Positions 30,916-40,199 of a stretch of DNA of 64,000 bases are shown piece after piece. The DNA comes from an uncultured Prevotellaceae bacterium. GTDB taxonomy: Bacteria; Bacteroidota; Bacteroidia; Bacteroidales; Bacteroidaceae. The stretch's first letter is position 1, and each line of letters opens with the position of its first letter. The position numbers and the translations under genes are program-made. The notes beneath the pieces are model-generated. The model was not told the origin of the DNA and did no database searches. It saw only the letters and a program-made list of their open reading frames with translations. The stretch spans positions 108,011-172,010 of the forward strand of contig ONJJ01000002.1 of the NCBI GenBank assembly GCA_900318115.1, in the 5' to 3' direction.

Positions 30916-31371
30916 ATGAAACGCGTATTTATAGACATGGACAATGTGCTGGTGGATTTCCAGTCGGGACTCGATCAGGTGAGTGAGGAAGTGAAGGCAG
31001 AATATGCCGGACGGCTGGACGATATTCCGGGCTTGTTCGCCAAGATGAAGCCGATGGAGGGGGCCATAGATGCTGTGCATGAGTTGCAGAAGCAGTACGA
31101 CCTGTTCATCCTCTCCACGGCTCCGTGGAAGAATCCGTCGGCATGGTCGGACAAGGTGGAATGGGTGACGAAGTATCTTGACGACGTATTCCATAAGCGG
31201 ATGGTCATCACCCACCGCAAGGATCTCTGCCAGGGTGATTATCTGATTGACGACCGTGGGAAGAACGGCACCAGCGAGTTTGCAGGTGAATGGATCAAGT
31301 TCGGCTCAGAGCAGTTTCCTGGATGGGAGAGTGTGCTCAGTTATCTGCTGTCAGAGAAGAAGGAACAATAG
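30916..31371 (+). CDS. 5'(3')-deoxyribonucleotidase-like HAD phosphatase
   Basis: 151 residues. The HAD motif FIDMDNVLVDF (D7 nucleophile, D9), LSTAPWKNPSAWSDKVEWV and YLIDDRGKNG match the NT5C-type 5'-nucleotidase family, which dephosphorylates (deoxy)nucleoside monophosphates in the cytoplasm. Length fits the bacterial short form. It lies in the nuclease island but no signature site was seen before it. A link with nucleotide depletion defence would be speculation. Confidence 0.75.
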   Translation: MKRVFIDMDNVLVDFQSGLDQVSEEVKAEYAGRLDDIPGLFAKMKPMEGAIDAVHELQKQYDLFILSTAPWKNPSAWSDKVEWVTKYLDDVFHKRMVITHRKDLCQGDYLIDDRGKNGTSEFAGEWIKFGSEQFPGWESVLSYLLSEKKEQ

Positions 31372-31399
31372 ACACCAGTAACCGATAAGAAGATTAACT

Positions 31400-31687
31400 A
31401 TGGATCAGGAAAAAGAAAGGCAACTCACTATGTTGCAAAAGATTTACGAGAATTGGATGCCTCCTACACCAGCTTTCAAAGCTAACCACGAAGGCGTTCC
31501 TAAGGGTATGATTCCTTACATCAGCTGCTCTGATGTACATGACTACAACTACAATATCCGCGTCATTCCTCTGAGCGATTTCCTCTCGCAAGACGACGAC
31601 CATTACGAGAAAACAGAGAATGGTACAGTCATTGCACACTACGAATCGATGGAGGAACTCATAGAGGACGGTTGGGAACTGGACTGA
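31400..31687 (+). CDS. Small acidic protein of unknown function
   Basis: 95 residues, strongly acidic (LSQDDDHYEKTENG, ESMEELIEDGWELD), no signal peptide. No family recognised. Starts 28 bases after the nucleotidase gene. Confidence 0.55.
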   Translation: MDQEKERQLTMLQKIYENWMPPTPAFKANHEGVPKGMIPYISCSDVHDYNYNIRVIPLSDFLSQDDDHYEKTENGTVIAHYESMEELIEDGWELD

Positions 31688-31713
31688 GCCTCAACCTTAA
31701 ATACCGTTAAACG

Positions 31714-31745
31714 GTTGAATTATTGTGGAGTAATGACTATCTTCG
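31714..31745 (+). promoter_or_regulatory. Island signature site B
   Basis: GTTG, 20 bases (AATT...ATGAC), TATCTTCG at 31738-31745. The -7 is intermediate between the standard TAnnTTTG and the island TATATTAT. Lies 23 bases before the DUF2779 gene. Confidence 0.6.
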
Positions 31746-31768
31746 CCGAAACTTAAAGCAATGCAATT

Positions 31769-33454
31769 ATGAAAGGACTGTCAAAATCACGTTACACGGC
31801 CTTCTGCCAGTGTCCGAAGAACTTGTGGCTGAAGGTGTATAAGCCAAACGAGGCAACCATAGATGCTGGCCTGCAGGCACGTTTTGCACAAGGCAATGTG
31901 GTGGGCGATCTGGCTATGGGGCTCTTTGGCGACTTCAAGGAGGCGCATGCAGAGAAGGCCGACGGCAGCCTCTACCTCAGCAAGATGGTGGAGCAGACGC
32001 GCCAGTGGATGGATGAGTGTGTGGAGAACATCTGTGAGGCTTCGTTCATCTGCGAGGGAGGTTACTGTGCTGTTGACATCCTACGCAAGACGAATGGGGG
32101 CTGGGACATCTACGAAGTGAAGAGTACCAGTTTCCCTGAGTTCAACGGACAGGAGGCTAAGTTGGAGAAATATGCACCGGATATTGCTTATCAGAAGTGG
32201 GTGCTGGAGCAATGTGGCGTCAACGTCACGGGCACATATCTGGTTTGCCTGAACAGCGACTATGTGAGGCATGGTGAACTTGACATCGAGCAGTTATTCG
32301 TCGTCAATGACATGAAGGAGATGGTGGAGAATGAATACCTGAAGGTGCCGGCGCGCGTCGGTCAGGCCATGAAGGTGATCAATAGCGAGCAGGAGCCGGA
32401 TATGGAGCTTTCGGAATGCTGCATGAAGCCTTACAAATGTGCCTTCTGGGACTATTGCAAGCAAAAGCATCATGTGCCAACGCCTTCGGTGTTCGATGTC
32501 TATGGCGGACAAGGGCGTGGCGGCTTCACCTTCAAGAAGAAGTTGGACTGCTACCGCCAGGGACTCGTAGCCTTCGAAGATTTGCGACAGACTGAGATAG
32601 GCCCCAATCAGAACATGCAGATCGAGGCGGCACTGACGGGCAAGGAGTTTGTCAACCCCGAGGAAATCCGCAAATTCCTAGACCGGCTTTCCTATCCGCT
32701 ATATTTCCTCGACTTCGAGACCATGCAGGATGCCGTGCCACGATACGACGAGGCGAAGGTCTATGCTCAGATCACCTTCCAGTACTCCCTGCACATCAAG
32801 GAGCGGGAAAGCGTATCAACGTTTGTAGATACAGGAAAGTTGAAATACACAAAGACGGCCAACTACATTACGCATCGCGAATTCCTGGCGCCCAATGATG
32901 GCAGCGACCCGCGGCGGCCGCTGGCCGAACAGCTGTGCAGGGACATACCGATGGATGCCTGCACCTTGGCATATAATAAAATGTTCGAGTGCGGGCGCAT
33001 ACGCGAACTGGCTGCCCTCTATCCCGACCTTGCTCCGCATTTGCAGAATATCGCCGACCACATCATCGACCTCATCGACCCGTTCCGTGCAGGCGATTAC
33101 TATGTGCCGGCCATGGGAGGCTCGTTCTCTATCAAGAGTGTGCTGCCAGCCCTGTTCCCCGACGACCCCGAACTGGACTACCACAACCTCGACGAGCGTT
33201 GCCAGAACGGCGGTGATGCGATGAACATCTTCCCACGACTGCAGCAGTTGGAACAGTCGTTGCCCAAGCAAGGGGTGCAGAATCAAGATGGGCTGTTGGT
33301 GATGGCCGACTCGCTGATGCCCCTTTCTGAGCAAATAAGAATACGTGAAGAAATCGCCGCCAGCCGCAAGGCTCTACTCGACTACTGCAAACTCGACACC
33401 TGGGCCATGGTGAAGGTATGGGAGAAACTGAAAGAAGTTGCGGGAATAATTTGA
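31769..33454 (+). CDS. DUF2779-type protein: PD-(D/E)XK plus DEDD exonuclease-like domains
   Basis: 561 residues. The N-terminal LSKSRYTAFCQCPKNLWLKV, AVDIL (D103) and WDIYEVKST (E116-x-K118) form a Cas4/RecB-like PD-(D/E)XK domain, with a cysteine cluster CCMKPYKCAFWDYC (C217, C218, C224, C230) that with upstream cysteines may hold an iron-sulphur cluster. From about 305, LYFLDFETMQDAVP (D315, E317), TLAYNKMFECGRI and LLDYCKLDTWAM form a DEDD/RNase H-like 3'-5' exonuclease layout. Both are known for DUF2779 proteins, whose cellular job is not established. Its stop codon lies within signature site C. Confidence 0.82.
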   Translation: MKGLSKSRYTAFCQCPKNLWLKVYKPNEATIDAGLQARFAQGNVVGDLAMGLFGDFKEAHAEKADGSLYLSKMVEQTRQWMDECVENICEASFICEGGYCAVDILRKTNGGWDIYEVKSTSFPEFNGQEAKLEKYAPDIAYQKWVLEQCGVNVTGTYLVCLNSDYVRHGELDIEQLFVVNDMKEMVENEYLKVPARVGQAMKVINSEQEPDMELSECCMKPYKCAFWDYCKQKHHVPTPSVFDVYGGQGRGGFTFKKKLDCYRQGLVAFEDLRQTEIGPNQNMQIEAALTGKEFVNPEEIRKFLDRLSYPLYFLDFETMQDAVPRYDEAKVYAQITFQYSLHIKERESVSTFVDTGKLKYTKTANYITHREFLAPNDGSDPRRPLAEQLCRDIPMDACTLAYNKMFECGRIRELAALYPDLAPHLQNIADHIIDLIDPFRAGDYYVPAMGGSFSIKSVLPALFPDDPELDYHNLDERCQNGGDAMNIFPRLQQLEQSLPKQGVQNQDGLLVMADSLMPLSEQIRIREEIAASRKALLDYCKLDTWAMVKVWEKLKEVAGII

Positions 33455-33481
33455 ATTTTTCGAGAAAAGTGACTATATTAT
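33450..33481 (+). promoter_or_regulatory. Island signature site C
   Basis: TTTG, 20 bases (AATTTTTCGAGAAAAGTGAC), TATATTAT at 33474-33481; overlaps the stop of the DUF2779 gene and precedes the ATG at 33506 by 24 bases. Confidence 0.75.
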
Positions 33482-33505
33482 TAACGTTAGTTTAATTGAA
33501 CTTGT

Positions 33506-33910
33506 ATGGAAATGAAAAATGATCCGAAAAAGTTTGTCAACCAGGTTGAGGAACTTTACCAAGTGGCGCTCAATGAGGCTGCTTCACTGTTGAAGAGCAA
33601 TCCGAATGGCAGCTACATTGCCATCCCGGAATGGGATGATGAAGTGGACACCAGGGATTGGAACGACGTGCCCATAGCAATTTGGGCTGTTGGCTTGAAT
33701 GACGACGGACACATTTGCGTCAAGGCCTGTGTCATGAACGTCGGCTACGGCTATTCTGGTGATGAATTCTCCAATGACTGGGAAGACATCACAGAGCACA
33801 AGATTGAAGCTTCGTGCTATCCAGAGCTCTTCCGTTTCGTTGCAGAGAACTTAGACAAAGCCACGACGAAGGAAGAAGCCGACAAGGTCAAGCAGGATGA
33901 AGACGATTGA
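33506..33910 (+). CDS. Small acidic protein of unknown function preceding a nuclease
   Basis: 134 residues, very acidic, with many Asp/Glu (EWDDEVDTRDWNDVPIAIW, EFSNDWEDITEH, KEEADKVKQDEDD). Predicted alpha-beta fold with helices at both ends. No family recognised. It sits between signature sites C and D and is followed 44 bases later by nuclease paralogue 2, for which it could be a partner or inhibitor; that is inference from position and charge only. Confidence 0.6.
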   Translation: MEMKNDPKKFVNQVEELYQVALNEAASLLKSNPNGSYIAIPEWDDEVDTRDWNDVPIAIWAVGLNDDGHICVKACVMNVGYGYSGDEFSNDWEDITEHKIEASCYPELFRFVAENLDKATTKEEADKVKQDEDD

Positions 33911-33932
33911 TAATAACCAGCTGCTTAGTAAC

Positions 33933-33940
33933 TATATTAC
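33933..33940 (+). promoter_or_regulatory. Island signature site D (core only)
   Basis: AGTAAC followed by TATATTAC. A TTG lies 23 bases upstream, inside the end of the preceding gene. It supports the downstream start at 33955. Confidence 0.45.
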
Positions 33941-33954
33941 CTTTATATTCATTA

Positions 33955-35481
33955 ATGATTATGTTAGAAAAAGACATTTTGAGGATTAAGAATAATCCTG
34001 TCTATCAAGAGTTGAAAAGCTATTATAGCCGTTCAACCATTTTCAGTGCATTGGGCATCGAGCGCAATGAAAACAGGCATAGTGCATTCCTGTGTTGGTT
34101 GCTTGACCCAAAGTCCGACCATCAATTGGGTGTAGAACCTTTGAAGAAATTCTTGGCTCTGTATGCTGCCACAAACGAGAAAATTGACACTCAGTTGAGG
34201 GCTGCCTTTGTCACAGGACGATACGATGTGGAGAATGTCGAAATCGGCAGGGAGGTGACGCTGGCTCGGTTCTGTGATGACAGCTATGCTGGACTGATGT
34301 TGAACGAAGCCCAAAAAAGACTCGACATCTGGTCGGAACTCTCCGTGATATTGCCTGACAGCAGCGAGAGTCGGAGAATTGCCATGGTCATTGAAAATAA
34401 GATTTACAGCAAGGAAAGCAAAATGGGCGATACATATCAGACGGAAGTGTATCACGATTGTCTGAGCACATACTATGAGAACGAGACGTTGCTGGAAGTC
34501 TTTTTGACTCCTGACGGGGAAGAAGCACATTGCCCGGACTTCATCCATCTGACTTATCAGCAGTTGTTGGATGACGTGCTGCTTCCATTGACACCTCTCA
34601 TCACCTCTGAACATGCAGGACTTTTCATCAATGACTATATTCGCAACTTAGGGAAACCTGCTCTGGATGACGATGACAACGACAAGAAGGTGAAGACATA
34701 CTCCATCCTCGCCACTTCTCAAGAAGAACGAAGCCGGCTTCAGCAGATGCTGGAAACAGAAGGAATGAAACAGGTGCTGGAAAAAGCGTTGATAGCAGCC
34801 TACGGTGTTCAGGCAAAGAACGTAGTAGGCAAGGAAGCGATGGAAAGGAACGAGCAGATGTCAGCATACGAGACAGCTGTACTTACTGAGTTCTGGAACG
34901 ACAACACCGATATATTGAAAGCCATGTTGTATAACCTCGACATCTTCCCCGAGGGCGACAAAAATGCTATTAAGAACATCTTCAAGGAGAATAATCGCGA
35001 CACTACCAAATATTTTGTTGAAAAGAAGAGTGGCGACAAGTGGGTGCCGGCAGATGCAAACTTCAACAGGCCGCTTGCCAAAGGTCGTGCCGCTTGTGTG
35101 TTTTTCGCTCAGTGGATGGCAATGCATGAAGGAGAATTTACACTTGAACAAGTGCGGGAAATATTCCCCCTCTCCATCAATCAGTACTATAATAACCTCA
35201 AATGGGAGTTCATAGACACCCTGATTTATGGCAGCGACTCAGATTCACTAATGGCCGAAGCCATCAACAAAGCCGGGCAACGGATAGAAATCGCCAGCGA
35301 CAAATGGGACTTCTATCCCATAAAATTGGGAAGACGTGGTCGATGCGGCTTTGGATACCTCGAAGATGGCAATATGGCTGTCATGCCTAAGATGTGGCGC
35401 AAGGAAGACTTCCAGCGGCTGCTCGAATACATTGAAGCACATCAGGAAATTTTCTGCGGATTACGTATCAGACAGGCATAG
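33955..35481 (+). CDS. PD-(D/E)XK nuclease-like protein, paralogue 2
   Basis: 508 residues from the ATG at 33955 (MIMLEKD; 33961 also possible). The frame runs back to 33907, but that extension contains signature site D. N-terminal SALGIERNENRHSAFLCWLLDP is the shared family block; the nuclease motif is RLDIWSEL (D124) and IAMVIENKIYS (E147-x-K149). C-terminal part: FKENNRDTTKYFVEKK, KWDFYPIKLG and MWRKEDFQRLLEYI, also found in paralogue 4. Predicted cytoplasmic DNA-cutting enzyme of unknown target. Confidence 0.78.
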   Translation: MIMLEKDILRIKNNPVYQELKSYYSRSTIFSALGIERNENRHSAFLCWLLDPKSDHQLGVEPLKKFLALYAATNEKIDTQLRAAFVTGRYDVENVEIGREVTLARFCDDSYAGLMLNEAQKRLDIWSELSVILPDSSESRRIAMVIENKIYSKESKMGDTYQTEVYHDCLSTYYENETLLEVFLTPDGEEAHCPDFIHLTYQQLLDDVLLPLTPLITSEHAGLFINDYIRNLGKPALDDDDNDKKVKTYSILATSQEERSRLQQMLETEGMKQVLEKALIAAYGVQAKNVVGKEAMERNEQMSAYETAVLTEFWNDNTDILKAMLYNLDIFPEGDKNAIKNIFKENNRDTTKYFVEKKSGDKWVPADANFNRPLAKGRAACVFFAQWMAMHEGEFTLEQVREIFPLSINQYYNNLKWEFIDTLIYGSDSDSLMAEAINKAGQRIEIASDKWDFYPIKLGRRGRCGFGYLEDGNMAVMPKMWRKEDFQRLLEYIEAHQEIFCGLRIRQA

Positions 35482-35639
35482 AACCCACCATAAAAGAACC
35501 AGTCAAAGAAAGCTCGCTTCGCTCTGCCGAGCGTGAGGAGGTTCGACCGAAAGGTCAAAGTTCCCAAAGAGCCGGAGGCTGGCAGGCATCCTTCTTATCC
35601 TGTAGTAGAAAGGTCTTGGGATGTCTTTTTGTGCTCATC

Positions 35640-35671
35640 TTTGAATTTTTCTCATCGAGTGACTATATTAT
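35640..35671 (+). promoter_or_regulatory. Island signature site E
   Basis: TTTG, 20 bases (AATTTTTCTCATCGAGTGAC), TATATTAT at 35664-35671, 29 bases before the ATG at 35701. The first seven and last seven bases of the spacer equal those of site C. Confidence 0.75.
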
Positions 35672-35700
35672 TATAAGAAGTATTTAACAAAAAGCGCAAT

Positions 35701-36657
35701 ATGACACTTCAAGAAAAAGTAACAGCCTGGTTTGGCGAAGTCGGGAAGTATAACGATTTGTATCTGGACGTTTTCCAACCCAGCGACAAGGCAGCCCTGA
35801 TGGAGCTGGCTGAGGGCGGCGACCTCTGTGCCACCTGCGCCCTGCTCAAGGGCATGAAGCGGAAAGAGCGTTCGTTCCCCTATGAGCTCGAGGACGAGGA
35901 AACTGGAGAGAAGGTGGTGATAACGCGAGTCGAAGTGCTGGATGGAACCACCTTCGAAGTGAGCGAGGAGGTGAAAGACCGTTTGTACGGGAAGCTGCTG
36001 GAAGTCATGAAGGACTGCGGCACCATGGCTTTGTACACGGCAGCCTATCATTTGAGTGAAGGAGCAGCGGTGGATGTAACCCCGATCCTGCTCGAACTCG
36101 TAGGCCGCGGTGAAGAGAGTGTCGCAGAACGCATTGAAGACCCGGCCGTCTTGCAGAAGCTCTGCGAAAAAGGGAACAAATGGGCGGCCTACACGCTCTA
36201 CGACAAATACCGCTGGGGCGATGAGGAGCACGGCATCTTCATCGACAAGGAGCGGGCTAAGGAATATTACGATCTGGCAGGGGACATTCCTTATAAAGAA
36301 GAATGGGATCCGACAGATGAAGCCGGCGAGGAGTATCCAACTACCCGCGAGTATGTCCTCACGGGAGATTCCGACACGCTCGATGGCATAGAAACCCTCA
36401 TCCGTGACCTCTCCCAGCGCTTTGGCATCCCGGAGAACGAGGAGGACGGGCTGGGGCTCTTTGTGCCGCAACAGCAACTGATCAAGTTGCTCGTGGGCAG
36501 TGATTCCGTCTATTACCGCGGCAATGTCCAGTATCTGGAGCGTAAAGCCCCCGACCGCCTCGTCATCACCACCGAGGCCGACAAGGGCAAGCCCCTGCTC
36601 TATGCCCTCCGCCAGTGTTTCGGGAACCTGAACATCGAGATGAAGGACGCTGAGTGA
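35701..36657 (+). CDS. Acidic protein with a Sel1-like stretch
   Basis: 318 residues, acidic, no signal peptide. Residues about 150-195 (LCEKGNKWAAYTLYDKYRWGDEEHGIFIDKERAKEYYDLAGD) resemble a Sel1/TPR-like helical repeat, a protein-protein interaction unit. The C-terminus (QYLERKAPDRLVITTEADKGKPLL) is beta-rich. No catalytic motif seen. It has its own signature site and precedes nuclease paralogue 3, with site F in between. Confidence 0.6.
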   Translation: MTLQEKVTAWFGEVGKYNDLYLDVFQPSDKAALMELAEGGDLCATCALLKGMKRKERSFPYELEDEETGEKVVITRVEVLDGTTFEVSEEVKDRLYGKLLEVMKDCGTMALYTAAYHLSEGAAVDVTPILLELVGRGEESVAERIEDPAVLQKLCEKGNKWAAYTLYDKYRWGDEEHGIFIDKERAKEYYDLAGDIPYKEEWDPTDEAGEEYPTTREYVLTGDSDTLDGIETLIRDLSQRFGIPENEEDGLGLFVPQQQLIKLLVGSDSVYYRGNVQYLERKAPDRLVITTEADKGKPLLYALRQCFGNLNIEMKDAE

Positions 36658-36689
36658 ATTGAATTATTTTTGTGAAGTAACTATAGGTG
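36658..36689 (+). promoter_or_regulatory. Island signature site F
   Basis: ATTG, 20 bases (AATT...AGTAAC), TATAGGTG at 36682-36689; begins immediately after the upstream stop codon. ATG at 36716. Confidence 0.6.
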
Positions 36690-36715
36690 GGGGCTATTAA
36701 TTAATAATAAAAAGT

Positions 36716-38572
36716 ATGGATTATAAAGAATACCTTAACCAGATCATTCGCTTCAACGAGGATAAAGATTTCCTCGTGATGAGGGAAAAATACAATGAGC
36801 CTTCTTTCTTTGAAATCATCTCCAAGGAAAGAAGCGAAACAACTTTCTCGTCTTTCCTAAAATGGCTGTTTTCTTGCAATACGTCTTTAGATTCAGCCTC
36901 CCCTGTGATGATGCTTCTTGATATATTGGTTCGACGAAGCAATGAGCAACAAAAGAACATTGTTTTAATCCCGGAGAATCTGAAAACATGGATTGTTTCT
37001 CGAAGAATGAAGATTCAATCACTGCATGTTGAGACAGAACAACCTGTTAGTACACTTGCCCGGGATGTGTTTGATGCCTTATGCAAAAACAATAAGGATG
37101 AATATACAAAAGGCTATAACAGCGGCTGGATTGATTATCCCGACTTTGTAAATGCGCTGCAAATTGCTTCAAATAGTCAGGACCGCATAGATTTGTTTAT
37201 TGATTGCGATATTATTGATATAAGTGGAGAAAACAAGAAACTCCAGATTATCATTGAGAATAAGGTGGACTCCAAGGAGGGTGGCGCGAAAAAGTACAAA
37301 GAAAACACGCGCCTGCCTAAAGAGTATTTAGACGCCTCACAGACAGGGCGCTACTATCTTGGCACACATCGTACGGACAAGACTGCCAGAGATGTTTATC
37401 AATTATATGTCTATCTCACGCCACTCCCCTCTGCTCAGTTAGACAACTTCAATCATATGGAAGAGGGATTGTCGGAAGAATTCCGAGACAATGAGCATTT
37501 CATTCAAATCAATTATCAGGACATACTGGATGGTGTCATTGTTCCACTGACCCATTCTACTGCCTTGTCAAGCCGTTCACGTTTCTTCTTAGAAGAATTC
37601 AAGAATGAGCTGACATTTCCAAATGTTGAAGCGACTGGAGGAACATCATTCATTGCCGTGAGTGAGGAGTTTTCCGAACACATCTCGTACAAATGGGAAG
37701 ATTACAAAACCCTTATCATTGATTCAGCCATCTCGGCAGTGCAGGAACCCATCTGGTGTCTTTCTGAGACATATTATAATTATCAGCCGAAAGGCGAATT
37801 GCTAGCCCAGATGATAGCTTGTAATATGTATAGTCAATTACAGCTGAAGGGGTGGGTGTCTGACAAACAAGACAAAAAGTTTAATAAGAAGATTGAAAGA
37901 TGCACTGCTTATTATTCTTCCAGGACATGGTTTAGCAGCATAGAACAATTTGCACAACAGGTAGGTATAGATATCCGGCAAGTCTATATTTCAGATGAAA
38001 GCACAAAAGAACTTTTAATATCTTTCTGGGAAGAAAACAAGCTTTTCTTAAGCGCATTGATGCATAGTTTAAAACCGGAGGACAAGAAACATATACAATG
38101 CTTATTAGATTCCTTGACAAAGCGGGATACTTCTAAGTATATGGTCTATTACGATGACCGACCTATCTGCAACCAACCATTGAATAATGCACAAACAGTA
38201 TGGTGCATAGTAAAACAGTGGGTAAAGCTCCTGCAACGGACGGTAAGCCTTGAAGAATTAAATAAGGTCTTCCCCAGACGAATAAGTCATTACTATGAAT
38301 CAGGGAAGTGGTATCAGCATCTTTTTGTGGAAAAAGACAATTGCACTTTTGATGGAGAAAACGGAAATAAGCAAAAGGTACCAGATGACTGCTGGGACAT
38401 AGACTGGGGTGGCAAATATGATATTCTTCTGACCTATCCTGCTATGAGTTTTCCACCTAAATATGCGACACTTCTGAAAATGTGGCGAAGAGATGATACA
38501 GAGGAGTTCATAAAATATTCTATGAGCAAGCCTGAGTTCAAGGACAAACTTTCTGTCGTCAAGGAAAGATAG
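36716..38572 (+). CDS. PD-(D/E)XK nuclease-like protein, paralogue 3
   Basis: 618 residues, the longest and most AT-rich of the four. Family block: FFEIISKERSETTFSSFLKWLF; nuclease motif SQDRIDLFIDC (D159) and LQIIIENKVDS (E181-x-K183). The C-terminus has LTKRDTSKYMVYYDDRP, SHYYESGKWYQHLF and LKMWRRDDTEEFIKY, alignable with paralogues 2 and 4. Insertions between the motif and the C-terminal domain account for the extra length. Its base composition differs from the flanking genes, suggesting a different recent origin. Confidence 0.78.
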   Translation: MDYKEYLNQIIRFNEDKDFLVMREKYNEPSFFEIISKERSETTFSSFLKWLFSCNTSLDSASPVMMLLDILVRRSNEQQKNIVLIPENLKTWIVSRRMKIQSLHVETEQPVSTLARDVFDALCKNNKDEYTKGYNSGWIDYPDFVNALQIASNSQDRIDLFIDCDIIDISGENKKLQIIIENKVDSKEGGAKKYKENTRLPKEYLDASQTGRYYLGTHRTDKTARDVYQLYVYLTPLPSAQLDNFNHMEEGLSEEFRDNEHFIQINYQDILDGVIVPLTHSTALSSRSRFFLEEFKNELTFPNVEATGGTSFIAVSEEFSEHISYKWEDYKTLIIDSAISAVQEPIWCLSETYYNYQPKGELLAQMIACNMYSQLQLKGWVSDKQDKKFNKKIERCTAYYSSRTWFSSIEQFAQQVGIDIRQVYISDESTKELLISFWEENKLFLSALMHSLKPEDKKHIQCLLDSLTKRDTSKYMVYYDDRPICNQPLNNAQTVWCIVKQWVKLLQRTVSLEELNKVFPRRISHYYESGKWYQHLFVEKDNCTFDGENGNKQKVPDDCWDIDWGGKYDILLTYPAMSFPPKYATLLKMWRRDDTEEFIKYSMSKPEFKDKLSVVKER

Positions 38573-38598
38573 GCACTATGTAAGACTGGTAATGTGAC

Positions 38599-38606
38599 TA
38601 TATTAT
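38599..38606 (+). promoter_or_regulatory. Island signature site G (core only)
   Basis: ATGTGAC then TATATTAT; no TTG at the matching distance. ATG at 38629. Confidence 0.5.
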
Positions 38607-38628
38607 TCTCAAACTTTAAAAACAATAA

Positions 38629-40164
38629 ATGATGGATCCCAAACTCATCCTGGATTTTTATAAATTACCAGAATTCCAGAAACTTAATGCATATTACATG
38701 CAGAGCACCGTTTTCAGTGTTTTGGGTGTACAGCGTAGCGAGAATAGACATAGTTCGTTTCTGGCTTGGCTGCTTAATCCTGATGCATCCCACTCGTTGA
38801 AGGAGATGCCACTAAGGAATTTTCTCGCCCTGATTGCTGCCAAGGCAGATGATCAGGATAAATGCTACTTCTACCAAGTGCGCCAGCATCTCTTGTCGGG
38901 TAACTACCAACTTAAGGTGGATTGTGTCAAGACCGAACAGTCTATCGTAGGTCTGGCAAACGAGAAACTTTCAGATTTGGACTGTATCGTTGAAAAGACA
39001 GATAACGGCCAATTCAAGAAGGACGGTCAGAATCGCTTTGACATCTGGATGCTTGTCCACATTGCATTTACCGATGAGCAGGATTGTGAACGGAACTGGA
39101 CTGTGCCAATCATCGTGGAAAACAAGATTTACAGTTCGGAAGGCTATGCTGGCAATGAGGAAAAGGCCCAGACAATGCGTTATCACAGGGCTATGGGCGT
39201 TCTGCAGAATGTAGTCTGCGATGACAATTACTGTCAGCCACTGCAGGTCTATCTCACCCCTTCTGATACAAAGAAGGGACCAACTGCACCTTCATTTATC
39301 CATATCACTTATCAAGACCTGCTTGACTATGTCATTCAGCCCTGTGCCTCAGCCGAAAAAAGTGACGTGGAAGTTGGCGTGCTGATAAACGGATATATTC
39401 GCAATCTGAGTTGCCCGTCTAACCAAGATGGTGAGAACGAGAGAGATTATTCTATTTTGGCTATAGCTGAACCGGAGAGCCAAGACTTGGACGTGCTATT
39501 CAAATCGGAAGGCTTCGAGGCCGCACTTTGTGCTGTGTTCCCCGAAGAAGCTCAAGCTCTGCTCGGACAAACCACAATAGAGATGCCAGACGACATTTCT
39601 CTATTGGAACAGTTCTGGAATGCCAACGAAAATCTCTTTAAAATCGTTCTTTACAATCATTTCAAAAACGACAAAGAAAAGTTGGCCATCGCTCAAAAGA
39701 TTGTCAAGGTAAATAATCGTGACAACACCCGCTATTTCGTTGCTGTTAAACAAGGTGAGCCTTGGCTGAACAAAAAGGCTGCATCCAAGAGCGAAGCCTC
39801 GTTCCTCATCTTCAAGGCCTACTGCCTGTCAAGACACGAAATGAATCCCTCCGCGGAACTCTCCGTGGATGATTTGCGTAGCGAGTTCGACAGTAGCCTG
39901 AATTCATACTATCACAATCGCTTTCTAAAATATCTTTTCTATGACTTTGACCAAGACGTCACGGTAGATGTCGAGGGAAACAAGCATTTTGGTAACGCCC
40001 TCTGCCCCGAAAGCGATGGCTGGGACTTCTATTGGGACAACGACCATATTCTGCCTAACGTGAAAGGTCAAGTCCGGAGTGTGAAAATGTGGCGCAAGGA
40101 CGATTTCGACCGACTTGTAGAGATAGCCGTGAAACTTGGTATCGTGGTAGAAGCAAAGGAATAA
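38629..40164 (+). CDS. PD-(D/E)XK nuclease-like protein, paralogue 4
   Basis: 511 residues. FSVLGVQRSENRHSSFLAWLLNP is the family block; the nuclease motif is NRFDIWMLVHIAF (D138) and VPIIVENKIYSSEG (E164-x-K166). VNNRDNTRYFVAVK, LNSYYHNRFLKYLFYD and VKMWRKDDFDRLVEIA match the end of paralogue 2, its closest relative here. Two ATGs stand at the start (MMD). Predicted cytoplasmic; target unknown. Confidence 0.78.
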   Translation: MMDPKLILDFYKLPEFQKLNAYYMQSTVFSVLGVQRSENRHSSFLAWLLNPDASHSLKEMPLRNFLALIAAKADDQDKCYFYQVRQHLLSGNYQLKVDCVKTEQSIVGLANEKLSDLDCIVEKTDNGQFKKDGQNRFDIWMLVHIAFTDEQDCERNWTVPIIVENKIYSSEGYAGNEEKAQTMRYHRAMGVLQNVVCDDNYCQPLQVYLTPSDTKKGPTAPSFIHITYQDLLDYVIQPCASAEKSDVEVGVLINGYIRNLSCPSNQDGENERDYSILAIAEPESQDLDVLFKSEGFEAALCAVFPEEAQALLGQTTIEMPDDISLLEQFWNANENLFKIVLYNHFKNDKEKLAIAQKIVKVNNRDNTRYFVAVKQGEPWLNKKAASKSEASFLIFKAYCLSRHEMNPSAELSVDDLRSEFDSSLNSYYHNRFLKYLFYDFDQDVTVDVEGNKHFGNALCPESDGWDFYWDNDHILPNVKGQVRSVKMWRKDDFDRLVEIAVKLGIVVEAKE

Positions 40165-40199
40165 AGCAAGCTTTCTGTAATAAAGAAAAGACCGGCACT

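Noticed and set aside
40089-40199. Upstream extension of the small acidic gene
   Set aside because: Overlaps the end of the nuclease gene and reads as basic, unstructured sequence; ATG at 40200 fits better.
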